A stretch of DNA of 60,000 bases from positions 36,024,001 to 36,084,000 of the forward strand of contig CM060731.1 of the NCBI GenBank assembly GCA_030704615.1, written 5' to 3'. Both the position numbers and the translations under genes were made by a program. The first letter of the stretch is position 1; every line of letters starts with the position of its first letter. Origin of the DNA: Takakia lepidozioides (taxonomy: Eukaryota; Streptophyta; Takakiopsida; Takakiales; Takakiaceae). Positions 25,832 through 36,979 of this stretch are shown piece by piece. A model generated the notes under the pieces. It was not told the origin of the DNA. It saw nothing but the letters and a program-made list of their open reading frames with translations, and ran no database searches.

Positions 25832-26062
25832 AAGCCCCTTTAAAAAATATATATATTCAGTTATTTATTAATAACCTTCAAGTATCTATTTTCTCAAGAG
25901 AGGTTCATTTAGAGCAGGTGTTATCTGGGGAAGGCCTATATGTCTATATATATATATTCAGTTATTTATTAATAACCTTTAAATATCTAGTATCCCATGG
26001 GAAGTTCATTTAGAGCATATGTTTTTTGGGGAAGCCCCTTTAAAAGATATATATATTCAGGG
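25832..26062. repeat. Direct repeats of about 100 bp
   Basis: The word ATATATATTCAG recurs at about 25849, 25951 and 26049, followed in the first two copies by TTATTTATTAATAACCTT and GTTCATTTAGAGCA. The copies start AAGCCCCTTTAAAA. The period is close to 100 bp, with two full units and the start of a third. It lies directly before a Ty3/gypsy relic and may be part of that element's non-coding sequence. Confidence 0.6.
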
Positions 26063-26109
26063 AGTTGACATACCACTACAGTATACTCACACCCTAAACA
26101 TTTGCCTTC

Positions 26110-26335
26110 AACATTTGCCTTCAGACCGTCAATTGGGCCCTCGATGGCATGTGTGTAGAGACGATGACATCAAGAAAACAACCGTCATCACAAAAAGTGG
26201 ACTATTCGAATGGTAGGTAATCCCCTTTGGCTTGAAGAATGCAACAACAACCTTTCAAAGGGCCATGAATATCATACTACACGATGAACTCTAAAGCTTT
26301 GCAAAGGTTTTTGTAGACGAGCAGTAGGCTCTGTA
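26110..26335 (+). pseudogene. Ty3/gypsy reverse transcriptase fragment, degenerate
   Basis: Translation gives DIKKTTVITKSGLFEW, a stop, then VIPFGLKNATTTFQRAMN and FAKVFVDE. These correspond to the conserved gypsy RT stretch (KTAF-T--GLFE---MPFGL-NAP-TFQR-M ... V-VY-DD). The frame has at least three stops and the catalytic aspartate pair has become DE. Only this part of the polymerase is present. Confidence 0.7.
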
Positions 26336-26357
26336 AATTCATTGGACGTTAAAGAAA

Positions 26358-26382
26358 CTTTATCTTTATCTTTATCTTTATC
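26358..26382. repeat. TTTATC microsatellite
   Basis: Four consecutive copies of a TTTATC hexamer lie just after the gypsy RT relic. Confidence 0.7.
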
Positions 26383-26639
26383 CTGAAATATTATCCTTAC
26401 ATAGCAAGGTCATCACAAGTAAAACCTCTATTTACTTCCACACACACAACATCATATGGATAACTCTATCCTCAAAATAAATATGGTACAGAAGATGCAA
26501 TGTGAGTATTTGGTGTTACACAAATTGTATGCCACAGCCAGCCAACATAGTCTAGCAAAACAATGGTCGATGGTAGATGTTTTGTCTACAAAGTATATGA
26601 CCAAAAACTACCTCACTCAATGAGTTTCAGACTTCAATA

Positions 26640-26870
26640 ATAGCAAAACTAAGAAATCACAGTTAACAATAGAGATAAGCCTCAGTTAGCTAAAAGTTAG
26701 CTGAAGTTAGCTTCAGTTAGTAGTGACTCAAGTCCGTGTACCAGAATAACAGTTGGAGATAACTTAGGCGTTGTTGTGCTATAGTTATCTCAGTTATTCC
26801 TGGAATAGACTTTGAGTGAACAGTTCTCAGCAATAAATTCAGTTTTTATCTCTATTCTACTATGAAAACG
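26640..26870. repeat. LTR-like relic, related to 13270-13600
   Basis: It shares GATAAGCC, AGTTAG repeats, GTGACTCAAG, GTTGGAGATAACT and TTATCTCAGT with the 13.3-kb segment in the same order. Because it follows a gypsy polymerase relic by about 300 bp, it may be part of the 3' LTR of the same degraded element, but only a short remnant remains. Confidence 0.45.
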
Positions 26871-27239
26871 GGCTGTCGAAAAAACATAATTTTTGTAGTT
26901 CCTGTTCCAAAAATCCCGGATATAGACCTGTTTTTGCAAACCATAGCAAACTACCACTAAGTTACCCATCCACATTTTACATACGTACAAGTTTTACAAA
27001 GATATATACTCAGAAATATAGAAATTCCAAAAAAATTGTCGGACCTCTCTTTCAAGAAAAAATAAATATTTCGGCATAGGCTTGACGAACTGCATAGGCA
27101 AGTACGGTATATATAGAATAGAGGAGTTCTGAAGCACAAATTGTTTTTTGTTTTTTTTATTTTTTTTTATTTTTTTTAAAGAAAAGGGTACAGAGGCCAA
27201 CTTGTTTCAGTTCTACTGGAAAAGAGCTTCAGAGAGGGC

Positions 27240-27345
27240 CGGCCGGTGTCGCGGTGACCGCGCGGAGGTGATGCGGGGGCGGCTGCGGGTGGGTGGAGGG
27301 CCACGTAGGGCGGCCGGGCCCGGGCCTTGTCCATCACTTGTAGCG
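27240..27345. repeat. GC-rich segment inverted relative to 23.2 kb
   Basis: CGGTGACCGCGCGGAGGTG at about 27252 is the reverse complement of a block near 23236. The flanking GC-rich words (GCGGGGGCGGCTGCGG-TG-GTGG against CCACC-CAGCC-CGCCCC) also agree in inverted order. The two copies are about 4 kb apart. Whether they are ends of one element or independent copies is not clear. Confidence 0.45.
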
Positions 27346-28021
27346 ACACTAGTGGATGGATGTCCGTGTCTTGTCTGTGAATCAAGTCGTGGGATCTTCG
27401 CACGATTTGCATGGGAGCGGCCCCTAGGGTTTGCGCACACATGCCAAGTGTGTGCATCCCCATCGCTCAAACCTCACTTTTCAACTTTCACATTTCTGGC
27501 CTCCGAATTTCAGGGCTCCTAGCTGAGTTTTGTAGGTTTCGGACAGGTGGTCGGATGCCGCTTGTTGTGGGGACTTGGAGTTTGCCATTTTAAGCAGGGG
27601 CGTTTTATATCGGGAAGGGCGCTTCGGGGGGCGATGACGACAGTAAAGAAACAGTGAGCGGTGAAAACAGACCTCGTTCATACCGAACGTTGCTCGGTGT
27701 AGAGGGAAAGCCGCTCAATTAAAGGGGGCTTCTGGCGGAGCATTCTCTTAAGTGTTCACAGGATCTAACCAATCATTGCACTTGGTTTCTATTTGTCCAG
27801 AAGCCTGCAGAGAGGGAGAGGGAAGAGAGAGGGAGGTGGCGGGGGTATGAATTAACTTAGCGTGACTGGATACATCTGCAGTCCCAAATTTGTTATGTTC
27901 ACAGGGGTCTTCAGCCCGGAAGCGTTGCAGTTTTGTATGTCCTGCGTCCGCCAGAGTGAAGGGATCTGTGATTTCTGAGAAATTATCTGAAATGACGGAG
28001 TTTCCCGTGATTGCGCCAAGG
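27346..28021 (+). promoter_or_regulatory. Presumed promoter and 5' leader of the FatA gene
   Basis: No other gene is seen in this stretch before the thioesterase start codon. A possible splice acceptor (TTCACAG at 27894-27900) precedes the open frame, so a leader intron is possible. The open frame extends upstream of the first in-frame ATG to about 27890, but without an ATG. No defined TATA box was identified. Confidence 0.35.
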
Positions 28022-29469
28022 ATGGCTACTGGATTGGTTTCCGGTGTTGCAAAGAGCCACATTGTCTTACATGTTAGCAGCGCAGCTCAATTTCGAGCTC
28101 AAGTCAAAGACACTTCGGGCACAGAAATCACATCTGGAAGCTTTTTTGAACTTACCAAGAAACCAGGGATGGAGCAAATGCGTTCGAAGAGTTCATTCTC
28201 AAGTTTCCCGTTTGGTGGGGAAGTAAGTCACTCAAAAGAGGCCATGTCTCGGTCCGCAAAGAGTAAACGATACGTTGGGAGACAAGCCAGCGGCAATCCT
28301 AGCTTATCGGCGGCAGTTCAAGAAAGAGCCGCGTCGCAAAATGGTGCAGTTAGTAGTCAAATGGCTTTACAGAAAGAGGTTGAATCCAGAGATACAATGG
28401 TGTATGTGGAGCGCGGCCTTATGGAACAAACATTGATAAACTCAGAGCCGCTGACGAGGGGAGGTCTTATTGACAATGGCGTCGTCTACCGAGAGAAGTT
28501 TGTTATCCGCTGTTATGAGGTTGGGGCCAACCGCACTGCATCCATGGAAACCATGGCCAATCTTCTCCAGGTTTGTCATTTTATCCTTACATACTAGCCT
28601 GGGCGGTCCACATGTGAGCAGTCTGTTCAGTAGGAACACAGGCATGGAGCTCCATCTCATGAACGTGCATTACTCACTTTGAATGGCCTGCGATATTATC
28701 CTTTCCTTTTCACCGAGCACAATCCAAACTGTCTCGACAGTAGCTGTATTAGGATTTGAAACTGCAACGCGCATTCCTCCGTGTTCTTGTTGTACTCAAA
28801 TCCTAAGCTATTGGACGAAGTAGAATTTACAAGGCTTATCGAATTAATGAGATCGCACCTGCTTTAGATGAAATATCCTAACAGTACCCGGTATGCAAGC
28901 CAGAAGCTCAAGAATAGGAGAATTTGCACATTGTATGACAGCCAGAGGTTCCAGAGATATGAATTGTCCTGTACAAGAATTGTGACTTACACGACTGCCA
29001 TAACATTTCTATGATAGAGAAGGGCCACCTGCAAATATTAGGTCCTTCGCTACTACAGACACAACATTAGGTTGCCGGAAGAAGTCGCGTGGGGTGGAGT
29101 CCGTTTAGTGCAGGCTGTGCATTGATATTGATGATACAGACGTTATTCTGAGACTTGTATTCCATTCGAAGGTTGTCGGCTTTTTGTCCAAGCCTCTAAT
29201 AACTTGCCAGAGTACTATCTGCAGATCCTTAATGGACGCGGTTGATGACTCGATTCATAATACTCTCTTCAAATAGAGAGAGAATGTACTCTTCAAATCC
29301 TTAATGCTCCTGCCAGGAGACGCCGTTGTTGACTCAGTTCATTAACTCTGTTCACAATAAGTGAGAATGTACTTCGTTTGCCGTAGCCCTGTGGCGACCC
29401 CGTTTTTTGGACCGAAAAAAATAAAAATATTAAAATAAGATTTGGTTTTCCTTAGCCTTGTGGCCATTC

Positions 29470-29500
<31 letters not shown>

Positions 29501-32113
29501 TTATAATGACAAGTCTCCACATCATCTTACTGCCACTACCCTCTCCCAGGATATGTGGCACTTATTCTTGACAACCAGCCCACAATTGTTGCCTTTGCAC
29601 TCTAAAGTCTCTAGGCTCTAGGAAAGAGATTTTTCTTAGCCCTTGACTTCCGCGATTTGATGTGCACTTGAAAATAGAATCAAAGAAACTATGGCACTCC
29701 CTGGCTATTTTGTCATCTTTACTGAAGGATGAAAGATTGGAATGTGCTTGCAGGAAGTGGGGTGTAACCATGCTCAATGTGTAGGATTTTCCACGGATGG
29801 CTTTGCAACTACTCCACTTATGAGAGAGAGAGGTTTGATTTGGGTCACAACACGCATGCACGTTGAGGTCACTGAGTACCCTGTCTGGTAAATTTCTCCA
29901 ACACATTTACACATTAAAACCCAGCTTATCATTGCAAGGCGTTAATGTATGTCTAACTTGACTGTAAACTGACGCTACATTTGCTGTGGCTTGCTGCTGC
30001 TGTTATGTATTGTAATCTCTTTTGAGTATATATGAGACTAAATGGACGATTCTTGCATGTGACAGGGGTGATACTGTTGAGATTGATACATGGTTTCAAG
30101 TCGAGGGAAGAATCGAAACCAGGAGGGATTGGCTAATTCGAGATGATCAAACAGGTCGCGTTATTGGGAGGTCTACCAGGTACATGACGTTCCTGGTCTT
30201 GTGGTTGGCTCTGTACCTGTGAGGTTCTAACCAAGCCTCCACCACTGCAGTGGTAGTCATACGTTATAGAGTATGTTCCCCTGCATTGCTTCCTAAACCC
30301 TGGGAAGCTGCCGGGGGATACCAAGCAAGCCCTTGCTACATTGAAACCCTGCTAAGCGAGCAGGTACATTCAGGAATGTCAGTTGTCATGGTGGAAGTGA
30401 GATGTTTGTGTTAGATCTAGTTGGACTGGAAATGCCCTAGCTTTTCCTGTTTCCTAATAGAGAATTTCAAACTTACTTGTAGATAGTACTTGTAATGAGC
30501 TTGAATTGGCCTTGAGGTCGTTTTCCAGCCACAAGGACAGTTGGAAGGGGATGGGAAGGGGCAAGTTTGCTTTGTGACATGTGTGTTTCCTGAACAGGTC
30601 AATTTGTTAGGACATGAGAGAAACTTCAGAAATAGCCACCCCAAAATCTCAGTTAGAAAACTCTTCTGAAGAGCAGAAAATCGTCACTGGAACTCCCAGA
30701 ATCGGAACTGGAATGGGCTTCTGCATGATCAATGGGGAGGTCTTCTTATCTGAATGGGTCTTAGAATGCTCAGAATGATAAGGTGACGAGGCAAACATGA
30801 ATTATTTTGCAGCACTTGGGTGATGATGAAAGTGGACACCAGAAAGCTTGCAAGGATAGCCGATGATGTGCGGGACGAATTGAGACCCCACTCACCCTTG
30901 CTGCCAAGGTATGTTTCTCTCTTCGTTTTTTGAGACAATAATCTGTATTTTCAGCTTAGGTGGACAAGAGTCTTTGTGTAAATGAACTGCGTATCTATCT
31001 GAGTAAACAAGTGTGTGTTGCGGTTTACTACAGTTCTGAAAAGAATGTGTTGGATGTACAGATGGGCATTTTCTGAGGACAATGATGCCTGCATGAAAAA
31101 GATTGGAATGCTCAAAGATCCAGCCCAGTACGTCCGCCCCAACCTTACGGTACGTCCAGTGATATTATAGCTACTGATGGCTTATGTGACCCACCTCCAA
31201 GATTCTGCATACCGCATTGCAGATGTTTATACTAACCAAATTTCAAAACATGCTGGATGTAAAACTTTTCAACTGGAAGAACATACTATACTCATTGATT
31301 GTGTATTTCTGCTATGGCAGCCGAGAAGGGGAGACCTGGACATGAATCAACATGTGAACAATGTGACCTACATTGGATGGATGCTTGAGGTATGATTTCT
31401 GCCTTACCATCTGCAACTCTCCATCAGATTATGGCATTAATCTGCAAATCTGATGCACTATTACTTGGTTTCAGAATTATGCTTGGTCTCATTACAAAGC
31501 CATTAGGCCTGGAAATCTAGGGAAATTCCAGCAAGAGGGCGCCCTGGTCAAGGGTGTAGAGGTTTGCTAAGTACAACAATTCACTTGATGGATGACAGTG
31601 TCAGGTTGAATGTGCCTAGCAAGGCATTCCTTCTTCACTTGAACTAAAATCATTGGATTATGTGAGCATCCTTCTGACAAGCTTGCCATATCTTTTGTAC
31701 AGGGCATGCCTCGTGAAATTACAGCCACTCACGAGCTGACCCAGATTACACTAGGCTACAGGCGTGAATGTAAGGCGGATGATGTAGTAGAGTCCTTGAT
31801 CAGTCCAGAAACTCCAGAGACACATGATCTTGTGGACAGCAACCAAACCTCTGTAGGTACCAGTGGGTCCGCCACTCCTGAATCATCTACAACAGAGAAG
31901 CCTGGAATCAAGGTGAATGGGAGCTCCTTAATCACTCTCTCAAATACCAACGGTGCCCTGCTTGCATCCAGCCGTGCCAACACAGAGATGAGCAAGACCC
32001 CTTTGCATTTTCTACACCTCTTGAGACTGTCAGGCGGGGGTGTCGAAATTAACAGAGGGAGGACAGAGTGGAGGAGAAAGACCGATTCATTGAGGACCTT
32101 GAAAGGTGACTGA
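28022..32113 (+). CDS. FATA: Oleoyl-type acyl-ACP thioesterase (FatA), plastid, seven exons
   Basis: The enzyme hydrolyses long-chain acyl-ACP, mainly 18:1-ACP in known FatA proteins, ending plastid fatty acid synthesis. Exons: 28022-28570, 29754-29887, 30066-30179, 30813-30908, 31062-31149, 31321-31389 and 31703-32113; GT-AG borders and phases fit, giving 486 residues (Arabidopsis FatA is about 362). The first roughly 145 residues are Ser-rich, without conserved motifs, and include the transit peptide. The two hotdog repeats follow. FatA rather than FatB is indicated by VVYREKFVIRCYEVG, EVGCNHAQ, WVTTRMHVEV, GRIETRRDW and RRGDLDMNQHVNNVTYIGW. Catalytic Asp334, Asn336, His338 and Glu372 (next to Cys373 in YRREC) are present. 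Between YRREC and FLHLLRLSG the linker is Ser/Thr-rich and about 70 residues long, longer than usual. A start at 27992, ten codons upstream and in frame, is possible. No hydrophobic anchor like that of FatB is visible. Confidence 0.93.
28571..29753 (+). other. Intron 1 of FatA, 1.2 kb, with internal duplication and GA tract
   Basis: Two related segments lie side by side: about 29236-29293 and 29316-29375, both running GACGC-GTTG-TGACTC, TTCAT, CTCT and GAGAATGTACT. A GA microsatellite occupies 29480-29501. No other gene was found in the intron. Confidence 0.6.
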
Positions 32114-33254
32114 CCTTAAAAGGGCTTCAAACAGTTTCACTCTTCAGGCTACTTCTAGGTCTCATGACCTTCTCTTGCTACTCCCAGGTGACTGAAAGGC
32201 TCTTGCATGGCTTAGTGCACTTAATACTTAGTGCATACTGTCCTATTAGACGGTATGTAAGTGTACATATGTACAGGTACTGTATCTGCTTGTGCAAGAG
32301 CAAGGGGAGGGTGCGGGGGAGCAATTATATTGCGTGCTTTCCTGTGTCCCTCAGGATGAAATTGTCCATTGTCAATACAAAAAATGGGTGCTTCTGTCTT
32401 TCAAAATCTGCAGCAGTGGAAATGCAACCACTCCTTAACCTCCTTACTACGGAAAAGAATGTCAGTATACTGCAGATAGTGCTCTGTCAGCAGAAATAAA
32501 TAACTACTAGCTGCTGTATCTTGAAACAAGAGTTAGCAGGGGCTAGCACCGCAACTCATGGCTACTTTTTTTCCGGATAGAACTGAAATCTGGTATAGAA
32601 ATCTCTCATTTTCTGTCTGGTATTGTCAGTATTACCAGGTTTTTCACCCTCTTGGGCATTTTGTTATAAGACTACCACCAAAATCAACAGCCAGATGGTT
32701 TTATGTCAAAGTTTGTTTGCGAACATAAGCCCATGTCGTTTTGTGTAACTGTATACCCCTGAGTCAAACCACCATAGCCGCGGTGCACTGTTCCAGGACT
32801 CACTTGTCTACATCTGTGTGTCCAATTGATATGAAAAGTAAAACACAACGAGTCGGAGATTGGAGTGAACAGGTGCATCACATAAACCAGACCTTCATCA
32901 TGACCAGCAACCCACAAAATTACACTGGGGAATGATGAGACTTCCTCTTCTTCCTAATTGCAACAGAGATTATTCATGTTGGGGGAGAGGCTCAATAACA
33001 CACTCTTACAGTGAAGATGGATGCCCATCCAATCCAAGTAAAAGCTACAGCAATATGCACTGTTGTAAAAATGAAGGACTTTCCAAGGATAAAACATTTT
33101 CCTGCCCACTCAATGAATTTCCATGTGGGCCCTGCCCAAGTATACCGCGAAAAATTGGGAAAAGGAGAAACAAAATCCGAAAAATTCGTCAAAAAGCATT
33201 AGAAGTTGAATATCCGCCTTTCAAAAAATATAAACAAATAAATAAATAAATATA
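32114..33254. other. 3' flank of FatA and intergenic DNA
   Basis: The 3' UTR of the thioesterase gene lies at the start of this region. I see no further gene. From about 33130 the sequence is AT-rich, with GCGAAAAATTGGG words resembling the left part of the MITE at 24465-24738. Confidence 0.5.
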
Positions 33255-33400
33255 GAGCCCGGATTTGCCATTGTGTGGACCAATTGTAATGTGCCACTTT
33301 TGACCCTGCCACCTCGTTATTCCTGCCACGTGGGAACTGAGTTGAAATCACATGTGGCAATTTTAGAAAAATTAAAAAAGAAAAAATACTGAAATCCAGT
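33255..33400. repeat. Relative of the 24465-24738 MITE
   Basis: The words GATTTG, GTGGACC, TTGTAAT, the stretch CACCTCGTTATT, then TGGG-TTGAG, CATGT-GC and TTTTAGAAAA occur in the same order as in the right half of the MITE at 24465-24738. The right end reads AATACTG. No target duplication was resolved for this copy. Confidence 0.5.
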
Positions 33401-33432
33401 GACGGGGAAATTCCACTTGGGAAGTTAGGCTC

Positions 33433-33454
33433 ATATATATATATATATATATAT
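33433..33454. repeat. AT microsatellite
   Basis: An uninterrupted AT run. It is followed by a 28-bp block (core GAAGCTAGCGTAAATAA) also present inverted at 19768-19796. Confidence 0.75.
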
Positions 33455-33790
33455 GAAGCTAGCGTAAATAAAAACCTCTTCCCCATGCCGGAGTTAGGCT
33501 CATAGTTGCCGCAGTTGTCTTCTTTGACCAGTGGAGCCGTCGGAAAGAGTTGCATAGAATGTCCCTGCAAATCCAACTTCCGCAAAGAGGCTCCACATAA
33601 GCACCACATCACATTGCCTTCTTGTTGCCATTCCTCCGCAATGAGGGTGTTAATTTACGCTTCATCAAGAGATCATTTGGTTGCCTTTGTTTGTTTGCTC
33701 CCACTGCCGCTCGTGTTGTAATGCCCTAATAAGACACCTAAAAAACGGCAAAAATTTATTACCTATCAATATTTACAATCTTAGGAGCTA

Positions 33791-33809
33791 AAGGTCAGTT
33801 TACACTTGC
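33791..33809 (+). repeat. Left terminal inverted repeat of the Harbinger-like element
   Basis: It is a 19-bp end matching the reverse complement of 39436-39454 with one mismatch. The related word CAGTTCACACATGC follows at about 33846 as a subterminal repeat. Confidence 0.7.
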
Positions 33810-34060
33810 AGGTATCCTGAGTGATAAATCGTGATTTACTAACCACAGTTCACACATGCGCCCTAGCACAAATAAATTGATGACGTGTCGGTCACTATCA
33901 CTCAACCTATCGCCAGAGCAACGTGAATATCAATCACCAGGGATAAGCAAATCCACATAATTCTACATTTCAGATCCTACCATCAATTGTTAGCTATCAG
34001 TTTGAAACGCAAGTATTAGCTACTAATCCCGCCATTGATCTTCTCCCTGCGCTCCTCCCA

Positions 34061-34904
34061 ATGGCGAACACTGCAGCGACATCAGGAAACACTGGAAACA
34101 TTGGAAACACTACGGCGATGGCAGGAAACGCAAGAAGCACCGTAGCAAGGGGCAGGGGTCGGGGAAATGGACCTCCTCGCCAGCGCAAAGGCAATTGGGA
34201 GCATTCAGAAGTTCTTGCTCTAATCAAGTGTAAGCATGCCGAGCATGTTGCACAAAAGCAGCTAGTTGATCCCTGCTCTCACATGGTTCCCGCAGCCCAG
34301 AAGTGGAATAAAATTGTTGAAGAACTTCAGAAGTTGACACGCGCCAAAGAACCTCGCAATGGAAAAATGGCCAAGGATAAATGGAATGGAGTGAATAGCG
34401 ACTACAAGAAACTGTCCGATTATCACAAGGGAACTGGTCAAAACTCCTTACTGGAATCTCTCAATTGAAGAACGTGACAGGTACCATCTCCCGAGACAAT
34501 TCCATTGTAAATATTATGATGCTATTGAAGCTTTCCAGGGTGAGAGAATCATTAATACACCTTTACATGTGAGGGATTCAAGTGCTGAGGGGGACAGCAA
34601 TTACGTGCCAGAACATATTCAAGAAACAGATCAAGAGGAAGATGAGAATCTGGTTCAACCTACAGCTTCTCATTCGGTGCAGCTTGGAGGTTCCCATTCT
34701 ATGCAGCCTAGAGGTTCTCTTATGGCAGAATTTCTAGGTGATGATTTTGTACCCGAAGGAGCACAAGTGCATGAAATAAGTAGTAAAAGCAATCAAGGAC
34801 CTACCCAGGGAGCAAATTTTGTCAATCTGGATGACCTGGAAGAGTCGCAAGTTCGGCCTCCTATCGTGAATCTTGTTGACACACCCTCGGCAAGAAATCT
34901 GTAG
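34061..34904 (+). pseudogene. Harbinger-associated trihelix/Myb-like protein, one frameshift
   Basis: In PIF/Harbinger elements a Myb/SANT-like or trihelix protein helps the transposase bind the ends. The first frame (34061-34468) has an Arg/Gly-rich N-terminus and then a trihelix-like domain (GNWEHSEVLALIKCKH, WNKIVEELQ, KDKWNGVNSDYKKLSDYH, ending GTGQN). Reading continues in another frame at about 34443 with TPYWNLSIEERDRYHLPRQF, then an acidic, Gln-rich tail to a stop at 34902-34904. A single 1-nt indel near 34440-34446 therefore splits one gene of about 280 codons. It starts with a good ATG and lies 250 bp inside the left end. The rest of the frame is intact, so the damage is recent or a sequence error. 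Confidence 0.65.
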
Positions 34905-34924
34905 AAAATCAGCAAGCATAAACT

Positions 34925-35133
34925 AGTATAGTAGGAATAGTCTCGAAACAGTAAGAACTCCAATTAACAGAAGTTGATTTATACATAGTGTACACCTAAC
35001 TACTCATAAAGACTAAGATAAGAGTTAGCTACAATCACTTTGGTACGCAGAATTTTTCAATGTATAGACTGGCCTAAAACGCGTTATCTACCTGTATACT
35101 AGGAAATCATAAATAAGGTGTGTATTTTCTACA
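34925..35133 (-). repeat. Ty1/copia LTR remnant
   Basis: On the minus strand a polypurine tract (GTGAGGGGAGG) follows the end of the copia polyprotein. The LTR then begins TGTAGAAAATACAC at about 35133 and contains a TATAAATC-like box. The far end is not clear; it stops near the end of the trihelix gene. Confidence 0.5.
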
Positions 35134-36930
35134 CCTCCCCTCACACCTTATTTATCCTGACTCCTGAAGATTGGCCGCACTTTTCTAAGTTGTCTCTCAT
35201 CTCTTCAAACCTTGTGCGCCTTAAGGGCTTCGTAAAGAAATCAGCTGACTGCTCTCGAGTGGAAATATGGTATAAGTCCACTTCCTTGTTCACTATCCTC
35301 CCTCAAATGTAATGATAATGAACCTCTATGTGTTTAGTCCTTGCATGGAACACTGGATTGTTAGCAATCTTAAGACTACTTTGATTATTACAAAATATAG
35401 GAGTGGGTTCTGATTTTCTAAATCCTATTTCCGCCATCATATTCCCTAACCACGTGGTCTCTTTAGCTCCATCTGCCAACGATCGGTATTCTGCTTTGAT
35501 GGAGGAGAGTGCAACAGTCGGCTGCCTTTTGGAACTCCAAGAAATAGGGGATGAACCAATTCTGAAAACATAGCCACTGGTTGACCTCCTTGATTCGTTG
35601 TCTCGCCCAATCAGAATCTGTAAATCCCTCTAGATTGTTGCCGTCACCTTGCCAATACATTATCCCGAAGTCTATCGTTCCTTTCAAGTACCTCAAGATC
35701 TGTTTCACGACATTTAGGTGTGATGTTTGTGGTTCTGCCATGCACCTACTCACCACTCCAACAGCAAACACGATGTCACGTGCAACTAACCTTGCCTTGT
35801 ATTTTTGGGGTTTCCATGTTGTGTCAGTTTTAATTTTGAACACCCATTTTCCTGTGATGGGACGTTTTCCAGATGACAATTCGACTAGCTCCCAAGCTTT
35901 ATTTCGATAGATTGAATCCATTTCAGAGTTCATAGCCTCTCGCCATCGTTCATCTATGGCCGCTTCCTGGTAAGATTTTGGTTCCTCAGGCAAATCGATG
36001 GAACCTACGATGAAATCATTTAACCGAGATGAGAATTTGGTAACTCTACCTGATCGTCTTGGTTATGATTGCCTTGGTTCGAAGGATGCGCTCTCTTCTT
36101 CTGATGGTTCGCCAACTGCTCTCATCACCGTCCTCTCACATGTATTGTGACTTGATTCTCGAATCTCAATGTCAATGTCGACGGTAGTTTCTATAGGGAC
36201 GTTCCAAAATTCATCATTTTGAGAGTGTTCAATGACCAGATCTGTCTTTTGAACAATTGTTTCTCTATTCTCCTGTCGCATTCCTCCATCTTCTCCTGCT
36301 ACAACCAACTTCTCGGGGTTTAGTGCAGTTGAAGTCTTCAATTTCAACACACCACTCCGATGTTCATTAAACTTCACATCACGGTTAATTATAACCTTGC
36401 GGATGATCGGGTTGAAGCATCAATATGCTTTTGTTTGCTCATCGTATCCCACCAGCATGCACCTGATAGTCTTTGCATCCAATTTTTTTTCTGAACTCCT
36501 CCACAACATGTATGAATGTTTCGCAACCATAAGCTTTAAGATGTCGAATATCTAGTCTTATTTAGAAAACAGCTCCTCGGGTGTCACACCTTTGTTTGCT
36601 CGTGTAGGTGACATGTTCACCAAGTAATTCGCAGTGTTCACTGCTTCTGTCCACAAGTATTTGGATATGTTGCTTCCTAGAAACATGCTCCTGGCTTTTT
36701 CCATAATTGTTCGATTTTTTCGCTCTGACACTCCATTTTGATGGGGAATATGGGCCTGAGTCAGTTGGCGCTTAATCCTATTTTGTTGACAGAATGCTAC
36801 AAACTCCTTCGACATGTATTCGCCTCCTCTATCCATCCTCAACATTTTGATTCTTCTCTCAACTTCATTCTCAACTTCTTTCTTGAATATTTTGAACATA
36901 CTCAAGGTTTCAGACCTTGCTCTCAAAAAG
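35134..36930 (-). pseudogene. Ty1/copia polyprotein remnant (integrase, deleted RT, RNase H)
   Basis: In minus-strand order: integrase core (36926-36558) with DRGGEYMSKEF and NGVSERKNRTIMEKARSM, which hold the second Asp and the Glu of the DDE triad; a spacer (36377-36063); the start of RT (35993 down, with REAMNSEMDSI and KARLVARD); then RNase H-like sequence ([24 protein letters not shown]) and the usual copia end (FFTKPLRR, EEMRDNLEKCG) near 35240-35150. KARLVARD is fused directly to IVFAVGVVSRC, so most of the RT, including the YVDD site, is deleted. Stops and frameshifts separate the parts. Gag and protease are absent. The element is dead. Confidence 0.8.
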
Positions 36931-36979
36931 TAGATCCAGGTCTTGATTCAGGTACATTGAATGTGAAGTCTTCACCTCG

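Noticed and set aside
27148-27522. Long + frame over the GC-rich block before FatA
   Set aside because: It starts in a poly-T tract, has a composition typical of GC-rich random sequence, and overlaps a repeat found inverted at 23.2 kb.
31474-31560. Extra FatA exon in the last intron
   Set aside because: There is an acceptor-like site, but the translation does not match FatA, and exon 6 joins exon 7 directly in phase with a family-like sequence.
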